NCBI RefSeq assembly: GCF_030730945.1
Contig: NZ_JAVAMS010000004.1
Span: 62,001-126,000, forward strand
DNA length: 64,000 bases
Direction of reading: 5' to 3'
Origin: Aurantiacibacter poecillastricola
GTDB lineage: Bacteria; Pseudomonadota; Alphaproteobacteria; Sphingomonadales; Sphingomonadaceae
Each line of letters starts with the position of its first letter. Position 1 is the first letter of the stretch. Below the pieces are notes generated by a model that was not told where the DNA came from, ran no database searches, and worked only from the letters and a program-made list of their open reading frames with translations. Below, piece after piece: positions 57,500 to 64,000 of this stretch. The translations under genes were made by a program, and so were the position numbers.

Positions 57500-58435
57500 T
57501 CAGATGTGCAGGCCGGCCTGCGGGTCGCAGCCTGCCATCAGGTTCAGCGACTGCACTGCAGCTCCGCTCGCGCCCTTTCCGAGATTGTCGAGCACCGCGA
57601 TGAGGCGAGCGGTGTCGCCATCCTTGTCGGTGAAGACATAGAGGTCGAGCCGGTCGGAGGGCGCTGCGTCCTTCAGGAGCAGCAGCTCGGAAACCTCGCT
57701 CCGGGCGTCGTGGACGGTGACGAGCGGCGAGTTCTCGTAATAGCGTGCCAGTTCGTCGCGCATGTCGGCAGCAGCCGCGGCGTTGCGCATGGCGCGGATC
57801 GCGAGCGGGATCTCCACCACCATCCCGCGGAAGCCCGGCACGACGGCGGGCGCGAAGACCGGCGGGTATTCGAGGCCGGCCTTGCGCTGCATCTCGTCAA
57901 GATGCTTGTGATCGAGGCCAAGGCCATAGGAACGAAAGGCGATGTTGCTGCCTTCGCCTTCGAAGCGTTCGATCAAACCCTTGCCGCCGCCCGAATAGCC
58001 GGAAACGGCGTTGACCGTGTAAGGCCAGTCACGCGGCAGCAGCTTGGCGCGGACCAGCGGGGCGATGAGCGCAAGAAATCCTGTGGGATAGCAGCCGGGA
58101 TTGGATACACGGTCCGCGCCGGCGATCACGTTCGGGCCGACCAGTTCGGGAAATCCGTAGATCCAGCCCGGTGCGGTGCGATGGGCGGTGGAGGCGTCGA
58201 TCACGCGGGTGCCGGATTCCTTGTCGATCATGGCCACCGCCTCGCGCGCGGCGTCGTCGGGCAGGCACAGGATCGCGAAATCGGCGTAGTTGAGGGCCGA
58301 GCGGCGGCAGTCCTCGTCCTTGCGCTCGGCGTCGTTCAGGCGAACCATCTCGAATTCCTCGCGGCCCGCCAGCCGGTCGGCAATCTCGAGGCCGGTGGTG
58401 CCCGCCGCCCCGTCTATGAAGACGGTGTGGACCAT
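57500..58435 (-). CDS. argC: N-acetyl-gamma-glutamyl-phosphate reductase, short type
   Basis: 311 residues from the ATG at 58435. N-terminal IDGAAGTTGLEIADRL binds NADP, and VSNPGCYPTGFLAL holds the catalytic Cys near 113. This is the shorter ArgC class (about 310 residues). Third step in arginine synthesis. The ATG shares one base with the SH3 protein's stop, so co-translated. Confidence 0.95.
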   Translation of the reverse strand: MVHTVFIDGAAGTTGLEIADRLAGREEFEMVRLNDAERKDEDCRRSALNYADFAILCLPDDAAREAVAMIDKESGTRVIDASTAHRTAPGWIYGFPELVGPNVIAGADRVSNPGCYPTGFLALIAPLVRAKLLPRDWPYTVNAVSGYSGGGKGLIERFEGEGSNIAFRSYGLGLDHKHLDEMQRKAGLEYPPVFAPAVVPGFRGMVVEIPLAIRAMRNAAAAADMRDELARYYENSPLVTVHDARSEVSELLLLKDAAPSDRLDLYVFTDKDGDTARLIAVLDNLGKGASGAAVQSLNLMAGCDPQAGLHI

Positions 58436-58806
58436 CAGACCAGCGGTTCCAGCCGCGTGAGCCGGACGTAACCCACCGGACCGTCCAGCGAGAGGCATCC
58501 CCATGCCCATTCGCGGCTGACGTCCAGCACCTCGAAACTGTCGCCTTCGAGCAGTACGCACAGTTCCTCGGACGCATCGTCGGCCTCCGCACGCAGCGGT
58601 GCGCCACCCGGCATCACCGCGCGCGGCTGGGGCACCGCGTAATGCGGCACGAAATATGTCCCGGCGAGGCCGATATGCGCAAGGTCGCCGCGCAGGGGTA
58701 CGGCGCGCGGGTCGGGGCGCACGACCGGTCCGCCAAGGGCGTAGGGCCCCTGAACCGCGATGGCTGCTGCCGTGTTGTCGTCCTGGCTCAAGCGCCGCTC
58801 ACCCAC
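58435..58806 (-). CDS. Bacterial SH3-domain protein resembling the N-terminal part of NlpC/P60 peptidases
   Basis: 123 residues. DPRAVPLRGDLAHIGLAGTYFVPHYAVPQ and the SH3-like LLEGDSFEVLDVSREWAWGCLSLDGPVGYV match, from memory, the N-terminal part of sphingomonad NlpC/P60 proteins; no catalytic Cys-His domain follows. No signal peptide. It is coupled to argC (stop and start share one base). It may be a shortened relative that lost its peptidase part, or a distinct adaptor. Confidence 0.7.
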   Translation of the reverse strand: MGERRLSQDDNTAAAIAVQGPYALGGPVVRPDPRAVPLRGDLAHIGLAGTYFVPHYAVPQPRAVMPGGAPLRAEADDASEELCVLLEGDSFEVLDVSREWAWGCLSLDGPVGYVRLTRLEPLV

Positions 58807-58895
58807 TGTTGTGGCCCGTTTGCCGGGCGCCGGGCCCCATGCCCGTTGGAGACAGCGCGCTTAGCGGGGCGCGCCGAAGGCTGCAAGGTCACTGC

Positions 58896-60278
58896 TCAAC
58901 CATACCGCCCGCGCAGCATGTGGAAGGCCGCGCGCAGACCCAGTGCCGCACCGCCCTTCGATCGGCCGGGCTGGGCGGAGGGGCGCCAGGCGAAGGTGTC
59001 GAAATGCGCCCAGTCGATACCTTCGCCCACGAACTTGTCGAGGAAAAGCCCGGCAACGCTCGCGCCGGCAAAGCCGCCCGTATGGGCATTGTTGGTATCG
59101 GCGATGTCGGATTTCAGCCACTCGCGGTAGGTGTCGGGCAGGGGGAGGCGCCAGGGCTCGTCGTCATGGTCCTGGCCCGCCGCGATAAGTTGCTCGGCCG
59201 TCTGGTCGCGCCGTGTCATCAGGGCAGGAAGATCGGGGCCGAGGGCCACGCGCGCCGCACCTGTCAGCGTGGCGAAATCGATGACCAGCTCGGGTTCCCG
59301 CTCGCTCGCCAGGGTCAGCGCATCGCCCAGGATCAGCCGCCCCTCGGCGTCGGTATTGCCGATCTCCACGGTCAGGCCCTTGCGGCTCTGCAACACGTCG
59401 CCGGGACGGAAGGAGTTGGAGGAGATGGCGTTCTCCACCGCAGGCACGACGCAATGGAGGCGGACCTTGAGGCCCGTCTTCATGATGAGTTCGGCAAGGG
59501 CAAGCGCGTGCGCCGCACCGCCCATGTCCTTCTTCATCAGCAGCATGCCGCTTGCGCCCTTGATGTCGAGCCCGCCCGAATCGAAGCAGACGCCCTTGCC
59601 GACGATGGCGACCCTGGGGTGGCTGTCATTGCCCCATTCCAGTTCAATCAGGCGCGGGGCGTGCTTGCGCTCTGCAGCGCGGCCCACGGCGTGCACCATC
59701 GGGAAGCCCTTTTCCAGCGCATCACCGCGGGTAACGCAGAGCTTCGCGTCGTAATCACCTGCGATCCGTTCCGCCTCGGCCTCCAGCGCGGCCGGTCCCA
59801 TGTCCTCGGCAGGCGTGTTCACGAGGTCGCGCACCAGGCTCGTCGCCTGCGCCTCTGCCGTGACGAGGTCGATCTTCGCCACGTCCTTCGTGAGCAGTAC
59901 GCGCGGGCCCTCTGCATTCTCGTCGTCGCGATAGCGGGTGAAGCGGTATTGCGCCGTCATCCAGCCGAACATCGCCACCTCCGGCTCGCGATCCGCTAGT
60001 CGGTAGGTGCCTTCGGGCAGTCTCTCGGCCAGCTTGGCCATGCACCAGGAAGACAGGCTTTCGGGATTGGCCACGCCGCCCACGGTAAACCAGCCCTCGC
60101 TATCGGGCACAATTCCCACTTCGTAGCCGCCGCCTGTGAACTTCTGCGCGGAAAGCGCGGCGCGCTGCGGGCCGCTCAACCCCTTGGCGAAGCTATCGAA
60201 CGTCTCGGTGTTGACGAGGTGGATCGCGATGGCATCCTGCCCGCGATCCGGCTGGATCAGGTCTGCTGCAATTGTCAT
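58896..60278 (-). CDS. Leucyl aminopeptidase family (M17) protein
   Basis: 460 residues from the ATG at 60278. The metal and catalytic segment VGKGVCFDSGGLDIKGASGMLLMKKDMGGAA and the signature NTDAEGRLILGDAL are clear. Cytosolic hexameric zinc exopeptidase that trims N-terminal residues. About 90 bases separate it from the SH3 gene on the same strand. Confidence 0.93.
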   Translation of the reverse strand: MTIAADLIQPDRGQDAIAIHLVNTETFDSFAKGLSGPQRAALSAQKFTGGGYEVGIVPDSEGWFTVGGVANPESLSSWCMAKLAERLPEGTYRLADREPEVAMFGWMTAQYRFTRYRDDENAEGPRVLLTKDVAKIDLVTAEAQATSLVRDLVNTPAEDMGPAALEAEAERIAGDYDAKLCVTRGDALEKGFPMVHAVGRAAERKHAPRLIELEWGNDSHPRVAIVGKGVCFDSGGLDIKGASGMLLMKKDMGGAAHALALAELIMKTGLKVRLHCVVPAVENAISSNSFRPGDVLQSRKGLTVEIGNTDAEGRLILGDALTLASEREPELVIDFATLTGAARVALGPDLPALMTRRDQTAEQLIAAGQDHDDEPWRLPLPDTYREWLKSDIADTNNAHTGGFAGASVAGLFLDKFVGEGIDWAHFDTFAWRPSAQPGRSKGGAALGLRAAFHMLRGRYG

Positions 60279-60327
60279 GGAATTCCGCTTGCCGTTTCTC
60301 TCGCCGTTTGGGAAGGCTTGGATCGTG

Positions 60328-61143
60328 ATGATCCGACGATTCACCTACCTCGCGGTTCCGTTGCTGTTCCTTGCAGCGTGCGAAGAACGGGAAGCTCCAG
60401 CACCGCTGGACACGCCTGCTCCGCCGCCGGTGCCAACCCCGCAGGCGAAGGGCAGCCAGCCCGCTCCACTGGGAGGCGCGCGCGAAGTTTCGGAGCGTAC
60501 CGACCTGTTCCTGTTCGAATATTCCTATCCCCAGGCCGCCGGGGAAACGCAGGAGCTTGCCCGCTGGCTGGATAGCCGGCTGGAGCGGGAGCGCAACCGC
60601 CTCGCCGCCCGGGCGGAGGAAGGCCGCAACGAGGCGCGCGACAACGGCTTTCCCTTCAACGCCTATTCCAGCGAAACGGCGTGGGAAGTAGTGGCGGATT
60701 TGCCCGACTGGCTCAGCATGTCGGCAGAGCTGTCCAGCTATTCGGGCGGCGCGCATCCCAATTACGGCTTCGACACCATCGTGTGGAACAAGGAGCGGGG
60801 CGCGGCGATGGAGCCGATTGCGTTCTTCACCTCGCCCCAGGCGCTGGATGCAGCGATCGGCCAGAAGCTGTGCGACGCGTTGAACGCAGAGCGGGCGAAG
60901 CGGCGCGGAGAGGCGGTGCCCGAAGGCTCCGACGATACTTTCGACACCTGCATCAAGCCCGACGAGACCAACCTGCTCCTCGGCTCGACCAACGGCCAGA
61001 GCTTCAACCGCATCGGCATCCAGATCGCCCCCTACCTCGCGGGCCCCTATGCGGAGGGCAGCTACGAATTCACCTTCCCCGTCACGCCGGAGGTGCTGGA
61101 AACCGTGCAGGAAGAATATCGCGACGTATTCAGCGCAAGCTGA
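60328..61143 (+). CDS. Lipoprotein with a DUF3298/RsiV-like domain
   Basis: 271 residues from the ATG at 60328 (GTG directly before it is possible), with GGAAGG upstream. Lipoprotein signal ends LAAC, then a Pro-rich linker and the domain with SYSGGAHPNYGFDTIVWN, which is characteristic of the DUF3298 type (as in RsiV, PdaC). RsiV binds lysozyme in Bacillus; here the domain is a lipid-anchored envelope protein. Divergent from the M17 peptidase and before map. Confidence 0.85.
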   Translation: MIRRFTYLAVPLLFLAACEEREAPAPLDTPAPPPVPTPQAKGSQPAPLGGAREVSERTDLFLFEYSYPQAAGETQELARWLDSRLERERNRLAARAEEGRNEARDNGFPFNAYSSETAWEVVADLPDWLSMSAELSSYSGGAHPNYGFDTIVWNKERGAAMEPIAFFTSPQALDAAIGQKLCDALNAERAKRRGEAVPEGSDDTFDTCIKPDETNLLLGSTNGQSFNRIGIQIAPYLAGPYAEGSYEFTFPVTPEVLETVQEEYRDVFSAS

Positions 61144-61185
61144 CCGCACTCGCATTTCTCGCGCGAAGCCACTAAGTACGTATGC

Positions 61186-62010
61186 ATGACCGAATACCAG
61201 CACGTTACCGACGATATGTCCGTCTATCGCGACGGCACCATCAAGCTGCATGGGCCCGAAGCCTATGAAGGCATGCGCAAGGCCGGGCGCCTCGCTGCCG
61301 AGATTCTCGACGAACTGACCACCCGGGTAGAACCCGGCGTCACCACGGGCGAGCTCGACAAGGTGGTGCGCGAGATGACGCTGGATGGCGGCGCGGTGCC
61401 CGCAACGCTCGGATATCGCGGCTTCACCCATTCGTGCTGCACCTCGATCAATCACGTGGTGTGCCATGGCATTCCCGGCGACAAGCGCCTGAAGGACGGT
61501 GACATCGTGAATATCGACGTCACCCCGCTGCTGGACGGCTGGCACGGCGATACCAGCCGCATGTTCCTGGTCGGCGATGTCTCTCTCAAGGCGCGCAAGC
61601 TGGTCGAAGTGACGCATGAATGCCTGATGATCGGCATTGCCGAGGCTCGCCCCGGCGCGCGGCTGGGCGATATCGGCGCGGCGATCCAGGACCATGCCGA
61701 GCGCCACCGCTACGGCGTGGTGCGCGAATTCTGCGGCCACGGCCTCGGCCGCCTGTTCCACGATGCGCCCGAAGTGGTGCATGCAGGCCGACGTGGTACG
61801 GGGCCGGAGCTGAAGGCGGGCATGTTCATGACGATCGAGCCGATGATCAATCTCGGCCGCGCGCATGTGAAGCTGCTCAACGATGGCTGGACCGCGGTAA
61901 CGCGCGACAAGAGCCTGTCGGCGCAGTTCGAACATTCCATCGGCATCACCGAGGACGGCTGCGAGATCTTCACGAAATCCCCGAAAGGGCTGGACCAGCC
62001 GCCCTATTGA
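61186..62010 (+). CDS. map: Methionine aminopeptidase type I
   Basis: 274 residues. Metal ligands are in VNIDVTPLLDGWHGDTSRMF (Asp, Asp), FCGHGLGRLFHDAP (His), FMTIEPMI (Glu) and SAQFEHSIGI (Glu). HSCCTSINHVVCHGIPG is conserved. Removes the initiator Met. It follows the lipoprotein gene by 42 bases. Confidence 0.96.
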   Translation: MTEYQHVTDDMSVYRDGTIKLHGPEAYEGMRKAGRLAAEILDELTTRVEPGVTTGELDKVVREMTLDGGAVPATLGYRGFTHSCCTSINHVVCHGIPGDKRLKDGDIVNIDVTPLLDGWHGDTSRMFLVGDVSLKARKLVEVTHECLMIGIAEARPGARLGDIGAAIQDHAERHRYGVVREFCGHGLGRLFHDAPEVVHAGRRGTGPELKAGMFMTIEPMINLGRAHVKLLNDGWTAVTRDKSLSAQFEHSIGITEDGCEIFTKSPKGLDQPPY

Positions 62011-62076
62011 TCTGCCTCAAGGCGATGTATGCTGGTTCGGCTAGACCGGACCGACATCTTTAGGAGCCGCCCTCGC

Positions 62077-62427
62077 ATGAAAACGCCCTGGACTCTCGCC
62101 ATTCTCGCTGCCGTCCTGTCTGCCTGCCAGACGGTCGAACCCGAGCCGATTGCCGAGGCCGATCCCGAAGATCGCGCTCTGGCGCAGGCCGCGTGCGGAG
62201 GGTGCCATTCTGTCGAGGCCTATGGGCTTTCCCCGAACTCCGACGCGCCCGAATTTCCCGCCATCGCCAATCGCCGGAACCTGACGCGCGAAACGCTCAC
62301 CACATGGCTGGTGGACGCGCATAACTACCCAGAGGAAATGGATTTCTACCTCGAGGATGACGAGGTGCAGCAGCTGGTGGACTACATCCTCACCCTGCGC
62401 CGCGTGGATTATCACCCGCCGTATTAA
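62077..62427 (+). CDS. Lipoprotein c-type cytochrome
   Basis: 116 residues from the ATG at 62077. The lipoprotein signal ends LSAC, and one heme site CGGCH is near residue 46; a later Met (about 88) could be the sixth ligand. A small membrane-tethered electron carrier. Its end is nine bases from the convergent ccmB stop, so a heme exporter gene is adjacent. Confidence 0.87.
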   Translation: MKTPWTLAILAAVLSACQTVEPEPIAEADPEDRALAQAACGGCHSVEAYGLSPNSDAPEFPAIANRRNLTRETLTTWLVDAHNYPEEMDFYLEDDEVQQLVDYILTLRRVDYHPPY

Positions 62428-62436
62428 GGGAAGGGC

Positions 62437-63099
62437 TTAGCCCTCTCGGGCCGCCCGTATAGCCGCTCCGCCCGCAAATGGGGCGATGGCCACCAGCACC
62501 AGGCTGATTGCCGCGGTGAGCGCGATGCCACCTTCGCCCCCGGTCGAGAGCGAGCCCGCGCCGAAGATCAGCAGCGGCACCGCCAGCGGGATGACAAGCA
62601 GGCCCGAAAGCGCCGCTCCCCCGCCACGCAGGCCCACGGTGACGGCGGCGATGATGATGCCGATGGCGGCAAGGCCCGGCGTGCCTGCCAGGAGGCCCAG
62701 CTCCACCGTGGCGAGAGTCTCCCCGTCGATCCCCAGCAAGGCGCTGGCGGGCAGGGCGGCCAGCATCAGGAAGGGGCCGAAACTGAGCCAATGGGCGACA
62801 AGGCGCACGGCCACCACCGCTTCCTCGGCAATGCCGCGCAGGGCCCACTGGTCGAAGAATCCGCTTTCGAGATCAGGCGCCAGCAGCCGGTCCAGCGGCA
62901 GGATCGCGGCGAGCAGGGCAGCGACCCAGATCACCCCGCCCCCGGTCGCCGCCAGCAGGTTCGGGTTGGGTCCGATGGCGAAGGGATAGAGCATCGCGAC
63001 GGCGAGGAAGAACAGCAGCGGCAGCAGCGTATTGCCGCGCCGCGCTCCCGGAAGGAACTGCGCAAGGTCGCGCAGCAGCAGGGTGGCGATCACCTTCAT
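62437..63099 (-). CDS. ccmB: Heme exporter membrane subunit CcmB
   Basis: 220 residues with six membrane segments. LLRDLAQFLPGARRGNTLLPLLFFLAV at the start and WALRGIAEEAVVAVRLVAHWL are typical of CcmB. Works with CcmA to bring heme for cytochrome c maturation. Overlaps the ccmA stop by four bases. ccmC is not in the window. Confidence 0.94.
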   Translation of the reverse strand: MKVIATLLLRDLAQFLPGARRGNTLLPLLFFLAVAMLYPFAIGPNPNLLAATGGGVIWVAALLAAILPLDRLLAPDLESGFFDQWALRGIAEEAVVAVRLVAHWLSFGPFLMLAALPASALLGIDGETLATVELGLLAGTPGLAAIGIIIAAVTVGLRGGGAALSGLLVIPLAVPLLIFGAGSLSTGGEGGIALTAAISLVLVAIAPFAGGAAIRAAREG

Positions 63100-63689
63100 G
63101 CGGGCACACCCGGCGCGTAATCCGGCAGGTGGAGGACGCTCATGCCCGGCACCGCAATCGGCTGGTGGCTGGCGACAAGGGCGAGGCCGCCTTGCGCGAT
63201 ATGCTCCGCCACCAGCGTCTCCACCATGCCTACCGCGTCGCGGTCCAGGCCGTTCAGCGGCTCGTCGAGCAGCCAGATCCGTGCGTCCTGGCCCAGCAGG
63301 CGGGCCAGCGCCGCGCGTTTCCTCTGGCCGGTGGAGAGGTAACGCACCGGCACGTCGAGCAGGTCGGAAAGGCCAAGCTGCGCGAGGGCATCGCCGGATA
63401 TCGCGCCATCCAGTCCACGCCAGAACGCCAGCGCGCGGCCAAGCGGGAGGTGCTCGTCCAGCGCCATGGTCTGGTCGAGGAGGCCAATGCTGCCCTCCCG
63501 CTCGACCTTGCCCGCATAGGGGCGCAGCAGGCGCGCGAGGATGCGAATGAGACTGGACTTGCCCGAACCGTTCGGCCCCGTCACATGGCAGGCCTCGCCG
63601 CCCGCCAGGTCCAGCGAGAGCCCGCGAAACAGCAGACGCTCCCCCCGGCGGCAGGCAAGGTCACGGGCGGTGAGGCAGAGCGCTTCCAT
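63096..63689 (-). CDS. ccmA: Heme exporter ATPase CcmA
   Basis: 197 residues from the ATG at 63689 (another at 63710 is possible). Walker [16 protein letters not shown], the signature [15 protein letters not shown], and Walker [13 protein letters not shown] define an ABC ATPase; with ccmB after it, CcmA. Slightly short for the family. Divergent from the carbinolamine dehydratase. Confidence 0.93.
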   Translation of the reverse strand: MEALCLTARDLACRRGERLLFRGLSLDLAGGEACHVTGPNGSGKSSLIRILARLLRPYAGKVEREGSIGLLDQTMALDEHLPLGRALAFWRGLDGAISGDALAQLGLSDLLDVPVRYLSTGQRKRAALARLLGQDARIWLLDEPLNGLDRDAVGMVETLVAEHIAQGGLALVASHQPIAVPGMSVLHLPDYAPGVPA

Positions 63690-63742
63690 CGGCTCGTGCG
63701 TTAGGACACACATGCAGGCACACGCAAGCAAGGGAGACAGGC

Positions 63743-64000
63743 ATGGCCGTTGAGAAACTGGAACGCGAGAAAGCCGAAGAGGCCCTGAACAGTCTCGAGG
63801 GCTGGGAATTCGACCGTGATGGCGACGCCATCAGCAAGAGCTTCAAGTTCAGCAATTTCAGCGAGGCATGGGGTTTCATGGCCCGCGTGGCGCTGATCGC
63901 GGAATCGAGCGACCACCACCCCGAGTGGTTCAATGTCTACAATAAGGTGAATATCACCCTCACCACCCATGACGCGGGCGGGTTGTCGGAACGCGACGTG
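63743..64000 (+). CDS. Pterin-4a-carbinolamine dehydratase (partial, 3' end outside)
   Basis: 86 codons remain in the window from the ATG at 63743, with AGGGAGA upstream. [36 protein letters not shown] is the family signature with the catalytic His pair. About 10-15 residues are missing. It recycles the hydroxylated pterin after phenylalanine hydroxylation. Confidence 0.93.
   Translation, partial: MAVEKLEREKAEEALNSLEGWEFDRDGDAISKSFKFSNFSEAWGFMARVALIAESSDHHPEWFNVYNKVNITLTTHDAGGLSERDV

Overview
The window is about 65% GC, gene-dense DNA from an alphaproteobacterial chromosome. It is most likely from a sphingomonad of the Erythrobacteraceae type. The evidence is the protein character of nearly every gene, the conserved block argS-SPOR-nagZ-scpA-scpB-tatABC, the ispH-thrB-rnhA operon, the Tad/Cpa pilus genes, Bpt leucyltransferase, and phosphatidylserine decarboxylase together with a PE N-methyltransferase. 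I see no rRNA, tRNA, insertion sequence, integrase, CRISPR array or prophage block. The first gene (gatA) and the last gene (pterin carbinolamine dehydratase) are cut by the window edges.

Layout. 1-4.8 kb: the gatA end and gatB, separated by two small unknown genes, then two secreted unknowns and a TrmL-type tRNA methyltransferase with an unclear start. 4.8-8.1 kb: a small unknown protein and a large M16 lipoprotein protease. 8.1-13 kb: phosphatidylserine decarboxylase, a membrane-anchored-looking class III aminotransferase, an MtfA-type peptidase, a small membrane protein and PmtA, so PE and PC synthesis lie close together. 13.2-21.5 kb: clpB, a large TonB-dependent receptor divergent from an SDR dehydrogenase, MTA phosphorylase and a MarR regulator; the non-coding DNA here carries several TTGCAA-centred palindromes. 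21.5-28.9 kb: a Tad/Cpa pilus operon on the minus strand (cpaA, cpaB, cpaC, cpaD, cpaE, tadB, tadC) with no cpaF/tadA ATPase and no Flp pilin. 28.9-33.7 kb: an alpha/beta hydrolase that appears to start with ATT, a FAD amino-acid oxidase, a small YegP-type protein, and rnhA-thrB-ispH. 33.8-41.2 kb: argS, SPOR protein, nagZ, scpAB and tatABC. 41.2-46.5 kb: a small membrane protein, an exported amidohydrolase, a 3-hydroxyisobutyrate dehydrogenase-like enzyme, threonine ammonia-lyase and bpt. 46.4-52.9 kb: tamA-tamB. 52.9-55.3 kb: three proteins including a fasciclin lipoprotein, a Gly/Asn-rich secreted protein and a lone GH24 lysozyme. 55.4-60.3 kb: glnB-glnA, then an SH3-argC pair and an M17 aminopeptidase. 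60.3-64 kb: a DUF3298-like lipoprotein, map, a lipoprotein cytochrome c, ccmAB and the partial carbinolamine dehydratase.

Most of the content is housekeeping: tRNA charging and modification, protein export, outer-membrane assembly, chromosome segregation, nitrogen sensing and heme export. The parts that stand out are the Tad operon lacking its motor gene (with a strong hairpin at the junction where cpaF would sit), the palindrome-rich TonB receptor/SDR/MarR neighbourhood, two genes without a normal start codon, the small genes between gatA and gatB, and an SH3-only relative of NlpC/P60 proteins coupled to argC.
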